Assembly (NCBI GenBank): GCA_030041495.1 | Contig: JASHNT010000124.1 | Coordinates: forward strand, 1 to 64,000 | Direction of reading: 5' to 3' | DNA from: Bryobacteraceae bacterium | Lineage (GTDB): Bacteria > Acidobacteriota > Terriglobia > Bryobacterales > Bryobacteraceae | Length of the DNA stretch: 64,000 bases | In this document: piece after piece, positions 8,608-16,809 of the stretch | How the letters are laid out: each line of letters begins with the position of its first letter | Numbering within the stretch: position 1 is the stretch's first letter | Position numbers and translations under genes: made by a program | Notes under the pieces: model-generated | The model's database searches: none | What the model was told of the DNA's origin: nothing | The model's input: only the letters and a program-made list of their open reading frames with translations

Positions 8608-9861
8608 ATGAACAACCTTGGCAGCTACGCATTGGTAACGAGAGCCTATTGGGGCTTCACGATCACCGACGGCGCTCTGCGAATGCTGGTGGTGCTGCAC
8701 TTTTACAAGCTCGGCTACGACAGCGTCTCGATTGCCTTCCTGTTCCTGTTTTACGAATTCTTCGGGATCGTGACGAATCTGTTCGGCGGATGGATCGCGG
8801 CGCGATCGGGCGTGAAGGTGACTTTGTACGGCGGGCTGGGTTTGCAGATTTTCGCGCTGCTGATGCTTGCGATGCTCAACTCGCATTGGCCGGAAATGCT
8901 CTCGGTGGCTTACGTGATGGCGGCGCAGGCTTTGTCCGGCATCGCGAAGGACCTGACCAAGATGAGCTCCAAGAGCGCGATCAAAGTGATTGTGCCGGGC
9001 GGAGGTGACGGGGCCGACGCTGAGCCGGCTTTGTTCAAATGGGTCGCGCGCCTGACCGGCTCGAAGAACGCTCTGAAAGGCGTGGGGTTTTTCGCCGGCG
9101 GGGCGTTGCTGGCGGCGTTCGGGTTCGTGGGCGCGCTGGTAGGAATGGCCGGAGCGCTGGTGGTCGTGCTGCTGGCTACGGCAGCTTCCCTCTCAGGCGA
9201 CCTGGGGCGTTCCAAGAAAAAAGTCAAATTCAAGTCGATTCTCTCGAAACGCTCCGAGATTAATTGGCTTTCTGCAGCCCGTTTGTTCCTATTTGCATCC
9301 CGCGATATATGGTTTGTGGTTGGACTGCCGGTGTTCCTGAGTCAACTGGGATGGTCCTTTTATTCGGTGGGAGCGTTTCTGGCGCTGTGGGTGATCGGCT
9401 ACGGCTTCATCCAGGCCGCGGTGCCGGAGATCCTGCGCAGCTTCGGCGGGGGTGGGATGGTTGACGGGGCGGCGGCACGCATGTGGGCGTTCATCCTACT
9501 CGTGGTGCCGATCGGCCTGGTGGCGGCTTTGCGGCTTGGTTTGAAACCGGGGCTGACGCTGATCGTAGGTCTCGCTATTTTCGCGGTGGTTTTCGCCGTC
9601 AATTCGGCCGTGCATTCGTATCTTGTGCTGGCGTACACAGACGAGGACAGCGTAGCGCTGAATGTCGGTTTCTACTACATGGCGAATGCGTGTGGACGCT
9701 TGCTGGGCACGCTGCTCTCCGGGGTGGTCTTCGAATTTGCCGGTTTTCAAGGCTGCCTGTGGGGGTCCGCGGCATTGGTGCTCGCGGCAGCGGTATTGTC
9801 GCTGAGCTTACCGCGCAGGCATGCGGTACCGATTATGGCGGCCGATGCAGGGGCCGAATGA
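8608..9861 (+). CDS. arsJ: organoarsenical efflux MFS transporter ArsJ
   Basis: 417 residues, about 12 predicted membrane helices, major facilitator fold. The N-terminus 'GSYALVTRAYWGFTITDGALRMLVVLHFY' and the cytoplasmic loop 'GIAKDLTKMSSKSAIK' are characteristic of ArsJ. With the co-transcribed GAPDH it confers arsenate resistance by exporting 1-arseno-3-phosphoglycerate, which then decays to arsenate outside. Directly downstream lie fragments of a lost arsenate reductase gene, so this may now be the cell's local arsenate route. Confidence 0.9.
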   Translation: MNNLGSYALVTRAYWGFTITDGALRMLVVLHFYKLGYDSVSIAFLFLFYEFFGIVTNLFGGWIAARSGVKVTLYGGLGLQIFALLMLAMLNSHWPEMLSVAYVMAAQALSGIAKDLTKMSSKSAIKVIVPGGGDGADAEPALFKWVARLTGSKNALKGVGFFAGGALLAAFGFVGALVGMAGALVVVLLATAASLSGDLGRSKKKVKFKSILSKRSEINWLSAARLFLFASRDIWFVVGLPVFLSQLGWSFYSVGAFLALWVIGYGFIQAAVPEILRSFGGGGMVDGAAARMWAFILLVVPIGLVAALRLGLKPGLTLIVGLAIFAVVFAVNSAVHSYLVLAYTDEDSVALNVGFYYMANACGRLLGTLLSGVVFEFAGFQGCLWGSAALVLAAAVLSLSLPRRHAVPIMAADAGAE

Positions 9862-9868
9862 GCGGTGA

Positions 9869-10018
9869 ATGCCGGATAAGAAGAGGGTTTTGATTCTCTG
9901 CTCCGGAAATTCGGCGAGGAACCAAATGGCCGAGGGCATGCTGGGTTACAACGCCGGAAGCCGCTTTGAAGTATTCAGCGCCGGCGCCAGCCCGAGAGGA
10001 TTAGCTCCGAGGCTGTGA
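9869..10018 (+). pseudogene. arsC: truncated arsenate reductase (LMW-PTP fold), N-terminal fragment
   Basis: An ATG 7 nt after arsJ opens a 49-residue frame whose '[20 protein letters not shown]' and '[17 protein letters not shown]' match the start of thioredoxin-type/LMW-PTP arsenate reductases, including the CX5R loop (C11, R17). A TGA then ends it, about 90 residues short of a full enzyme. No continuation is found in any frame, so a deletion removed the rest. Function is presumably lost. Confidence 0.8.
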
Positions 10019-10023
10019 CAGCG

Positions 10024-10101
10024 ATGAAGGAACGGCTGCTGGGCGAAAACTTTGGGGCTGAATACGAGGCTTACCGGGCGCGGATCCGGCGCCTGGGATT
10101 C
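10024..10101 (+). pseudogene. C-terminal fragment of an isoprenylcysteine/phospholipid methyltransferase
   Basis: Immediately after the arsC fragment, in another frame, 'KERLLGENFGAEYEAYRARI' followed by RRLGF reads like the C-terminal end of an ICMT/PEMT-family methyltransferase. The start of that gene is absent. The simplest reading is one deletion that fused the head of arsC to the tail of a neighbouring methyltransferase gene. It is short, so the family call is tentative. Confidence 0.5.
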
Positions 10102-10110
10102 GGTAGTCCC

Positions 10111-10150
10111 AAAAAAGCAAAAGGCCCACCCTCCGAGGAGGATGGGCCTT
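10111..10150 (-). terminator. intrinsic terminator of the TonB receptor gene
   Basis: The stem AAGGCCCA...TGGGCCTT (10121-10150, extended inward with one mismatch) is followed on the minus strand by TTTGCTTTTTT. It lies 17 bp past the receptor stop. The T-tract is on the minus side only, but the hairpin may also slow arsJ transcription. Confidence 0.88.
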
Positions 10151-10167
10151 CAAGTATCTAACCTAAA

Positions 10168-13100
10168 TCAGAACGAGAACCGGGCGATCAGGGTGCCGGT
10201 TCGCGGAGTGAGGAATACCGCCGGCGGGGCTGCCGCTGGAGCATTGCCAGGGGCCGCGTAAGCAGAGATGGTTCCGAATCCGCTGCTGATGATACCGTTG
10301 GGCAGATAGGAAATCGGAAGCTGCGGGTTGGTGGTGCTCGGAGCCGGCATCAGCGTACGGTTGAAGATGTTCACGAATTCGGCGCGGATGTAGAGGTTCA
10401 TGCGTTCTTTGATGCGGAAGTTGCGTCCGAAATTCGCGTCTTCGATGGGGGTGCGCGGCGCGCGGAAGCCGGGATACAGCGTTCCAGGGGCCGTGCAAGT
10501 GGTGTTGGTGGGGCACTGTTTCCACGCGCTCGGATTGAGCAGTTGGGTGTAATACGGATTGTAGGTGGAAAGATTGTTCGGATTCACGCCCTGGTTGTAG
10601 AACGAGGCGCCCGTATACACGTCCTCACTGGTCAGGAAGTTGGACGTGGTGCTGCTCGGCGGAGTCAGCAAGGTGCCGGTCTGATAGTCTGCATATCCGC
10701 CCACCTGCCAATCCTTGGTGATCAGATTCACCCACTTGCTGAAGTAATGGGTGGACGGCGTGGTGTAGATGAAGTTGAAGTTGAGGACCTGGAAGGGTAT
10801 GTTTTGCACATCCCACAAAGAACTGGTGGGGTTCCAGAAGTCCTGCGGAATCGCACGAGTGAAGCCTTTTTGGAAGGTGTAGGTGCCACCAGCCTGAAGG
10901 CCATGCGAGAAGCGCTTGGTCAGCTTCACCTGGAGGGAATTATACATCGAGTCGCTGGTCGGTGAATCCGAGACTCCCAGGCCCGGGTACTGCGGGAAGG
11001 CCTGGAGCGCCTGAGCTAGAGTCATATTGCCAGGAGCGGTGGCATACGGGTACGGCACGTGTCCGAAATATTGGGTCACGAACGGGCTGGTGATGGTCTG
11101 GCCGAGCAAAGCGCGAGCGCAGTCGTTACCGGCCTGGCAACCCAGTGCGGGAATCGACAAGTTGTAACCGGAGGGTCCGGTTCCGGGGTACGGATACAGC
11201 CCGACAGAAGCGTACATGGCCGGAGAGACTTGGTCGAGCAGACCATAGGTGCTGGTCGGGAACGAGATGAGCCAAGCAGCTCGATTTCCAACGAATGAAG
11301 CTTCGAGAACCGTGTTGCGAGTGATTTCGCGCTGAATGCCGAGGCTGAACTGGTCGATGCGAGGCGGCCGGTTGATGTTCTTGTCGGGAGCGAGCGGGGC
11401 GCCAGTCAGAGTGCCCTCTTCAGGATAGACGTTCTGCTCGACCGGCCAGGTGGGCAGCACGATGAAACCTGGTGACTGGGTGTTCACGACTTGGCTGGTA
11501 ACCCCAAATGCGCCGGTAGGAACGCCGGTCGGCGAGTTGGTGCCCGGCGTGCTGATCACACCTCCGGCGTCGTAGCCGGAGAACTGGTACACGTAGCCCC
11601 ATCCGGCGCGCAGCACGGTTTTGGGATCGATCTGATAGGCGACGCCAATGCGTGGGCCGAACGCGAACGGATATGCGTTCTGGTAGAAGTTGCAGTTGCA
11701 GTTGTTGGCGTAGACAGTCGAGCCGGGATGGCCGCCGGCAAGCGCGTTCGGCACGTCGGGCGCGAACTGGCCCCACCGTCCGTACTGTTCTTTGAACGGC
11801 GTGTCGTAATCGTATCGAAGGCCGTAGTCGACCGTAAGCTTGCGGGTGACCTTCCAGGAGTCCTGCGCATAGAAACCCCACACCTGCTGTCCCGCTCGGG
11901 TATCTGTTTGCGCGGTCTGACTCGTACTGCTGTAGTCACCCAGCATCCAACTGGCATAGCCGAACCCGGTGCTCAGGCCGTTAAAGCTGACGCTGGGCGC
12001 GAAGGGCTCCGAAGTCGGTCCGGTTCCGGTCGTCAAGGTGACGCCAGAGAAAGGAATGGCGATATCCTGCTCAAGGTACAGCTCCGAGCCGAACTTAAAT
12101 GTGTGCGCGCCGTGGACCCAGGTCATGTTGCCGATGAAGCTGGGCTTTTCCTCGTAGGAAATCGACTGGATCTGGTCGGCGGTGCCGATGCTTTGCATTC
12201 CACCCGTCGAGTTGGTACATCCGGGTGCGAAGAACGAGCCCACGCACATGCCGGTGATGGTCGGGAACTGGCGATCATGCTGGAAATCCGAGAGCCCGAA
12301 CTGCGAGGGATCGAAGTCCAGGAACGCGGCGTGGTCGCTGAAACTGGTGTGCAGATATCCGGCGCCCAAGTGCAGCAGGAGGGTCGGCGTGATGGTGCGG
12401 TCATAATTCAGGCGTTCCGTGTAGGTTGGAATGAACGTGCCGCGGTATTGGCCGAGCTCGAGCGGCAGGCCGTCGACGTTACCGTACGGTTCAGCGACCT
12501 GGGATTGCGTATTGTTCTCCGAATAGTAGAAGGAGAGCTTGTCCTTGGCATCGATGTTGTGATCGATCTTCATCGATGGAATCGCCGAGTAGCGATGGCC
12601 GCCGATGGTCGGATTGTAATTGTCGGTGTAGTTGTTGTTGGTGGCTTTGGGGAAGATGGACAGGCTGACAATCGCTTCGTAGACCGGATCCACGCGGGTC
12701 AGCGGAACCTCATTATTCTGGAAGGGACTCGCGTACTGCAGCCCGTTGGCGAGAGTACCGCGGGAAAGTGGATCGTAGATTTCATTCGCGTACATCGGAT
12801 TTCCGCGGGCGTCCAATTGCTCAGTGGGGAAACCGAGCGGCCCGGTTGGAACTCCTAGCGCGGCGCAGGCGCTGCAATTCCCGTTCGGCGAGATGGCGGA
12901 GAAGTTTCCCTGGAGATAAGCGGCTGTCGGAACCGTATCGGTGAAGTTGGTGTAGGTGACGTTTTCCAGGTACTGCTCATAGCTCCAGAAGAAAAAGGTC
13001 TTGTTGTGGCCGTTGTAGATTTTGGGGATGTACACCGGGCCGCCCAGGGTTCCGCCGAAGTCATTGCGGCGATTGCGCGGGCGAACCTTGCCAACGCCGT

Positions 13101-13947
13101 CTGCGTTGACGCTGAACGGGTCGCCTGCGTTCAAATCTTCATTGACGAAATTGTCGTAAAGACTGCCATGGAACTGGTTGGTGCCGGACTTCATGGTCAT
13201 GTTGATCACGACAGAGCCCGCCTGGCCGAATTCAGGAGCGTAGTTGCTGGTCTGGTATGCGATTTCCTGGATGGAATCCACGCCGGGCTGGGCGATCTGG
13301 GTGTAATCGTAGTTTCCGATCAGGCGGGAGCTTGCGTCCTGGCCTTCGATACGCATCGTCTCAGTGGTCACAAAAGCCTGGCCAAGACCGTTGATGGTGA
13401 TCGGTTGCCCGACGGTGTAGCTTCCCACTCCGGGAAGAGTCAAGATCGTGTTATACGGGTTGCGGTAACCGGAGGTTCCGGCGTTGGCAGTGCCGACGCC
13501 CAGCAGCGGGAGTTGATCCATGGTGTCGATGGTGACGTTCGACGCCAACTCACCACTCTCGGTCTTTAACAGAGAAGCTTCCGCCGTGACCGTAACGGAC
13601 TCCGTTGAGGCACCCACCTGCAAACTAATGTTCTCTCTGAGGGTTCCTGTTGCCTCCACCACCAGGCCGGTGTGGGTGTAGGCTTTGAAGCCCATCACCG
13701 TGGATGTGACCGTGTAGGTGCCGACCGGGAGATCCGAGATCGTGTACACGCCAGCGGCAGTGGATGCACCGGTGTATACGACCCCGGTATTCGCATTTTT
13801 CGCTTGTACTGTGGCCCCAGCGATGACCGCGCCTGCCGGATCAGTAACGAGTCCTGTAATGGTTCCGTTACCGACTTGGCCTAGCAGCATCGAGGCGGCC
13901 AGGGACATTGAGATTGCAAACGTAGCAAGTCTAAATCTCATGAGCAT
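10168..13947 (-). CDS. Oar-like TonB-dependent receptor with carboxypeptidase-regulatory domain
   Basis: 1259 residues. A signal peptide (about 1-23) is followed by a carboxypeptidase-regulatory/beta-sandwich module (about 25-110; 'GTITGLVTDPAGAVIAGATV'), then a plug ('MDQLPLLGVG...TINGLGQAFVTTE', about 145-240) and a very long beta-barrel rich in Tyr/Asn/Gly ending in 'TGTLIARFSF'. This architecture is massively expanded in Solibacter-type Acidobacteria and is thought to import large oligomers across the outer membrane. Monocistronic, with its own terminator. The substrate is unknown and no neighbouring catabolic gene suggests one. Confidence 0.92.
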   Translation of the reverse strand: MLMRFRLATFAISMSLAASMLLGQVGNGTITGLVTDPAGAVIAGATVQAKNANTGVVYTGASTAAGVYTISDLPVGTYTVTSTVMGFKAYTHTGLVVEATGTLRENISLQVGASTESVTVTAEASLLKTESGELASNVTIDTMDQLPLLGVGTANAGTSGYRNPYNTILTLPGVGSYTVGQPITINGLGQAFVTTETMRIEGQDASSRLIGNYDYTQIAQPGVDSIQEIAYQTSNYAPEFGQAGSVVINMTMKSGTNQFHGSLYDNFVNEDLNAGDPFSVNADGVGKVRPRNRRNDFGGTLGGPVYIPKIYNGHNKTFFFWSYEQYLENVTYTNFTDTVPTAAYLQGNFSAISPNGNCSACAALGVPTGPLGFPTEQLDARGNPMYANEIYDPLSRGTLANGLQYASPFQNNEVPLTRVDPVYEAIVSLSIFPKATNNNYTDNYNPTIGGHRYSAIPSMKIDHNIDAKDKLSFYYSENNTQSQVAEPYGNVDGLPLELGQYRGTFIPTYTERLNYDRTITPTLLLHLGAGYLHTSFSDHAAFLDFDPSQFGLSDFQHDRQFPTITGMCVGSFFAPGCTNSTGGMQSIGTADQIQSISYEEKPSFIGNMTWVHGAHTFKFGSELYLEQDIAIPFSGVTLTTGTGPTSEPFAPSVSFNGLSTGFGYASWMLGDYSSTSQTAQTDTRAGQQVWGFYAQDSWKVTRKLTVDYGLRYDYDTPFKEQYGRWGQFAPDVPNALAGGHPGSTVYANNCNCNFYQNAYPFAFGPRIGVAYQIDPKTVLRAGWGYVYQFSGYDAGGVISTPGTNSPTGVPTGAFGVTSQVVNTQSPGFIVLPTWPVEQNVYPEEGTLTGAPLAPDKNINRPPRIDQFSLGIQREITRNTVLEASFVGNRAAWLISFPTSTYGLLDQVSPAMYASVGLYPYPGTGPSGYNLSIPALGCQAGNDCARALLGQTITSPFVTQYFGHVPYPYATAPGNMTLAQALQAFPQYPGLGVSDSPTSDSMYNSLQVKLTKRFSHGLQAGGTYTFQKGFTRAIPQDFWNPTSSLWDVQNIPFQVLNFNFIYTTPSTHYFSKWVNLITKDWQVGGYADYQTGTLLTPPSSTTSNFLTSEDVYTGASFYNQGVNPNNLSTYNPYYTQLLNPSAWKQCPTNTTCTAPGTLYPGFRAPRTPIEDANFGRNFRIKERMNLYIRAEFVNIFNRTLMPAPSTTNPQLPISYLPNGIISSGFGTISAYAAPGNAPAAAPPAVFLTPRTGTLIARFSF

Positions 13948-14065
13948 TCCTCATAATCTAGAAATTTGACCAACACTAAACTGAAAGCAACGAGTTTGGA
14001 ACAGTATATCCCCCGGCGGGCAAAAAGTCGATAGCAAACTTAATTGGGGAGATCAGCAATCTGGA

Positions 14066-14108
14066 TATATGCCGTAAGGCATATAGGCACTTGTAGGATT
14101 AGTCCTAC
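14066..14108. repeat. two adjacent perfect inverted repeats upstream of the TonB receptor
   Basis: TATATGCC-GTAA-GGCATATA (14066-14085, 8-bp arms) and GTAGGA-TTAG-TCCTAC (14093-14108, 6-bp arms) lie with centres 25 bp apart in the 228-bp gap between the receptor gene and the small membrane gene. They have no T-tract, so operator sites or a cryptic processing signal are more likely than a terminator. Confidence 0.5.
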
Positions 14109-14175
14109 CCTGGATGCCGCGTGGGTCTGGTGTTAGACGGCTGCGAACACGTGAGACGGCGCAGCGGCGCGATTG

Positions 14176-14430
14176 TCACGGGTTGGATGGCTTGGTGGGG
14201 CCAGCGAAGGCCACCCAGGCGGCGATGGCCAGAACGAGCGCGAAGTAGAGAACCGATCCCAGGCCAGGCGCGGCGAGGCGCTCGGAGCCATTAGAAAGAC
14301 GGGCGAGCCAAAACATCCCTCCAATCAACACGATCTCGGCTGCGAGCATCCAGCGCGGGAAGGCAACCGAGTGGGCGAAGCTGCGGCGGCGCGGCCGAAA
14401 CAAGCGCCCCCTGGTCTTGGACCTTGACAT
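14176..14430 (-). CDS. small two-helix membrane protein
   Basis: 84 residues. A very basic N-terminus (SRSKTRGRLFRPRRR) is followed by two hydrophobic segments (about 28-43 and 59-76). No recognised family. It begins 19 nt after the KDPG aldolase gene and is the last gene of that operon. Confidence 0.6.
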   Translation of the reverse strand: MSRSKTRGRLFRPRRRSFAHSVAFPRWMLAAEIVLIGGMFWLARLSNGSERLAAPGLGSVLYFALVLAIAAWVAFAGPTKPSNP

Positions 14431-14449
14431 GGCACTGCGCGCTGAGACG

Positions 14450-15106
14450 TCAACGTTCTTGGGGCTGGCGCGCCTGCTTCACCAGTTCCATGAAGCGGCG
14501 GGTGAGTTCGTGGAACCAGTGGGGCTGGCGGCGGCGGATGGCTTCGGGCGAAACGAGGTCGCGGCCGATGCCCACGGCGGAGCAGCCGGCCTGGATGTAG
14601 TCGGTGACGGTTTGCTCAGTCACGCCGCCGGAGCCGATGAGGCGGATATCGGGGAACGGTCCACGCAGGGCTCGAATGTAAGACGCGCCGCCGAGGGCCG
14701 AGCAAGGGAAGACCTTGACGAAGTCGCAGCCGGCGTGCCAGGCGGTGATGACCTCGGTAGGCGTCATAACGCCGGGCAAGACAACAACGCCTCGCTTCCG
14801 GGCGAATTCGACGATCTCGAGGTTGAGCGAAGGGCTGGTAAGGAAGCGCGCGCCGGCATCGAGACAGCGGCGCGCGGCGTCCAGGTCGAGAACGGTGCCG
14901 GCTCCGATGACCAGATCGGAGTGCTGAGAAGCGAGCCTCTGAAGGGTCGGCACCGCTCCGGGGGTGGTCATGGTGAGCTCGGCGATGGGAAGGCCACTAG
15001 CGGCGATGGCCTCGATCGCGAATACGGCGTCCTGGGCAGAAGCGACGCGAATCGCGGGAATGATTCCGAGCTGTTCGATCCGTTGGCGGACCGTATCTTG
15101 GTTCAT
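14450..15106 (-). CDS. eda: 2-dehydro-3-deoxy-phosphogluconate (KDPG) aldolase
   Basis: 218 residues from the ATG at 15106, which overlaps the upstream stop by 4 nt (ATGA). The barrel motifs are clear: 'IPAIRV', 'GAGTVLDLDAARRCLDAGARFLTSP' with the family's Gly/Thr, 'VLPGVMTPTEV', 'DFVKVFPCSALGG' carrying the Schiff-base lysine, and 'IGSGGVTEQTV'. It cleaves KDPG (Entner-Doudoroff) or related keto-deoxy sugars to pyruvate. Its neighbours are envelope proteins rather than other sugar enzymes, which is unusual. Confidence 0.92.
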   Translation of the reverse strand: MNQDTVRQRIEQLGIIPAIRVASAQDAVFAIEAIAASGLPIAELTMTTPGAVPTLQRLASQHSDLVIGAGTVLDLDAARRCLDAGARFLTSPSLNLEIVEFARKRGVVVLPGVMTPTEVITAWHAGCDFVKVFPCSALGGASYIRALRGPFPDIRLIGSGGVTEQTVTDYIQAGCSAVGIGRDLVSPEAIRRRQPHWFHELTRRFMELVKQARQPQER

Positions 15107-15867
15107 AATCCTTTTGGTGTGTTGCCCGGCGCAGGAGGCGAGATGAGCGAGGGCGGAGCCGAGGGAACCTGCGTTTTGAGAATGACCACGTCTCCGTAGC
15201 CGACCTTGAGATCGAGCTTGTGCGCACCATGGGCGGATTCCCCGCTCACCCAGCGGTGACCGGAGAGCCAGCGGCGGCGCTTTTCCTCGCCCGGATAATC
15301 GCAATTGACATTGCCGAAATCGGTCTCGGCGTCGATCGAATATTTGGCGTCTTGCGGCAAATGCAGCAGGATTTCTCCCTGGAGCAGATTGACGGAGATG
15401 TCGTTGATCAAATCATCGACGTGGATTTCGCCGACGTCGTGACCCGCGACAACGAGCTTGGCGTCGCGGGGAACATGGATGCGGTATTCGAGGTCGAATT
15501 TGACGCCGGGACCCCAGGGATTGCCGGGAGGGAAACCGCGGTGACGGGGAAAGCTTGTGTCGATGAGGATCTCAGCCGGTTTGCCTTCGACGTTGATGCG
15601 GACTTGGTCCAGCTCCTCCGAAAATTTGCGGCGCTCTGAGGGCGAGAGAGTCGACTTGACGGATTTGATGGTGGTAAGCTCCATCTGCGGCTGGTCCCAG
15701 CCTTCCACCGTCAGCGTGCCGATGGAATTGGTGAGGCGGAGGGTGCCACCGGCGGGAAAATCGACGCGTTGGGTGTTGGTGACCGGGGGAGCTTCTTTCA
15801 GCGGAGCGTCGACCGCGAGCAGCGCGCTGCTTGCGCCGAGAGCCAGAATCGCCAGCTTGTGCAACAT
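15103..15867 (-). CDS. exported DUF4097-like beta-strand protein
   Basis: 254 residues from ATG 15867 (AAGGAAT site upstream). A signal peptide (LAILALGASSALLAV) is followed by a beta-rich domain: 'GGTLRLTNSIGTLTVEGWDQ', 'RDAKLVVAGHDVGEIHVDDL', 'NDISVNLLQGEILLHLPQDA'. This ladder resembles DUF4097-type putative adhesins found in envelope-stress loci. It is the second gene of a four-gene operon (outer-membrane barrel, this, eda, small membrane protein). Confidence 0.7.
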   Translation of the reverse strand: MLHKLAILALGASSALLAVDAPLKEAPPVTNTQRVDFPAGGTLRLTNSIGTLTVEGWDQPQMELTTIKSVKSTLSPSERRKFSEELDQVRINVEGKPAEILIDTSFPRHRGFPPGNPWGPGVKFDLEYRIHVPRDAKLVVAGHDVGEIHVDDLINDISVNLLQGEILLHLPQDAKYSIDAETDFGNVNCDYPGEEKRRRWLSGHRWVSGESAHGAHKLDLKVGYGDVVILKTQVPSAPPSLISPPAPGNTPKGL

Positions 15868-15881
15868 GACAAAATTCCTTT

Positions 15882-16505
15882 TCAAAAATAAAATCCGATG
15901 CCGGCGGTAGCTTCGAATTGCTGGAGCAGGCCGCTTTGCTTGTACAGGAGGCTGCTCCAATTGGGCTTGCCGGAATCGTAACCACGGATATCGAATCTCC
16001 AGGCGAAGAGCCGAGAGAGCCGGAACTTCATGCCGCCGCCGTAGTTGAACCCCGGGCGCCAGGAATCGGCGTTGTCGCGGTTATTGACGTCGAACGGCAT
16101 GACGAAGTCATTCAGGTGGACGCCGGCGGTGAAGAAGGGGCGGACTTTGGCCTCGTCATTGTTCGAGTTGAGGTAGTAAAGCAGGTTGTAGCCGAATTGA
16201 TTGATGCCCATGCTGGCGCTGCCGGGCACCTGCAGGATCAGGCCGGTGGGGTCATTGAGACTGGCGTGATTGTAGGAGTATTGAAGCTCATGGCCGAGGT
16301 GGCCGGACGAATTGTAAGTGAAGCGGAGGCCGATGCGGTATCCGGCACGGCTCAGATCGATATCGTTGGAATTTCCGGTGGGGGAGCCTGAGCCGATGGC
16401 GGTATTGGCAAGCGCTGAGACTCCGGCGTCCAACCATACCTCTCCGGATTGCGCGCACAGAACTCCGGAGAAGACGACAAACAAAACTAGCGGGCATTTA
16501 TTCAT
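15882..16505 (-). CDS. outer-membrane beta-barrel protein
   Basis: 207 residues with a signal peptide (MNKCPLVLFVVFSGVLCAQS). Alternating amphipathic strands ('GYRIGLRFTYNSSGHLGHELQYSYN', split here; 'VRPFFTAGVHLNDF'; 'WRFDIRGYDS') and the terminal 'EATAGIGFYF', with aromatic final residue, are typical of small OmpA/OmpW-like 8-stranded barrels. First gene of the operon, 14 nt before the DUF4097-like gene. Confidence 0.75.
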   Translation of the reverse strand: MNKCPLVLFVVFSGVLCAQSGEVWLDAGVSALANTAIGSGSPTGNSNDIDLSRAGYRIGLRFTYNSSGHLGHELQYSYNHASLNDPTGLILQVPGSASMGINQFGYNLLYYLNSNNDEAKVRPFFTAGVHLNDFVMPFDVNNRDNADSWRPGFNYGGGMKFRLSRLFAWRFDIRGYDSGKPNWSSLLYKQSGLLQQFEATAGIGFYF

Positions 16506-16524
16506 ACATCACTCATGCTTTCTT

Positions 16525-16809
16525 CTAACGCGAGGCGGTGCGGCGCGGAGGTGCGCTTCCGGAATCCTTAGACTGATCCCGCGAGTGGCACATCAAGGAG
16601 GAAAGGCGCTCGATTTCCCGGTCTTTTTCAGAAAGGCTCTTGGTCATCCCGCTCACTTCGGATTTCAACGACAGGTTCATGTTGATCACCGATTTAGCGT
16701 CCTCGCGAATTTTGGCGCGGTCGGTGGCCATGGTGTAGAGCGCCGCCATCAGCGCGAGGATGACGAGCAACAGCCCACACGTGGATGGACGAAACGGCAA
16801 CTTCATCAT
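16525..16809 (-). CDS. membrane-anchored short coiled-coil protein
   Basis: 94 residues. One N-terminal helix (STCGLLLVILALMAALYTMA) is followed by about 45 residues of heptad-like charged sequence ('DRAKIREDAKSVINMNLSLK', 'MTKSLSEKDREIERLSSL'). Its start overlaps the RND pump stop by 4 nt, so it is translationally coupled as the last gene of the efflux operon. No known family; a periplasmic accessory to the pump is a possibility only. Confidence 0.7.
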   Translation of the reverse strand: MMKLPFRPSTCGLLLVILALMAALYTMATDRAKIREDAKSVINMNLSLKSEVSGMTKSLSEKDREIERLSSLMCHSRDQSKDSGSAPPRRTASR

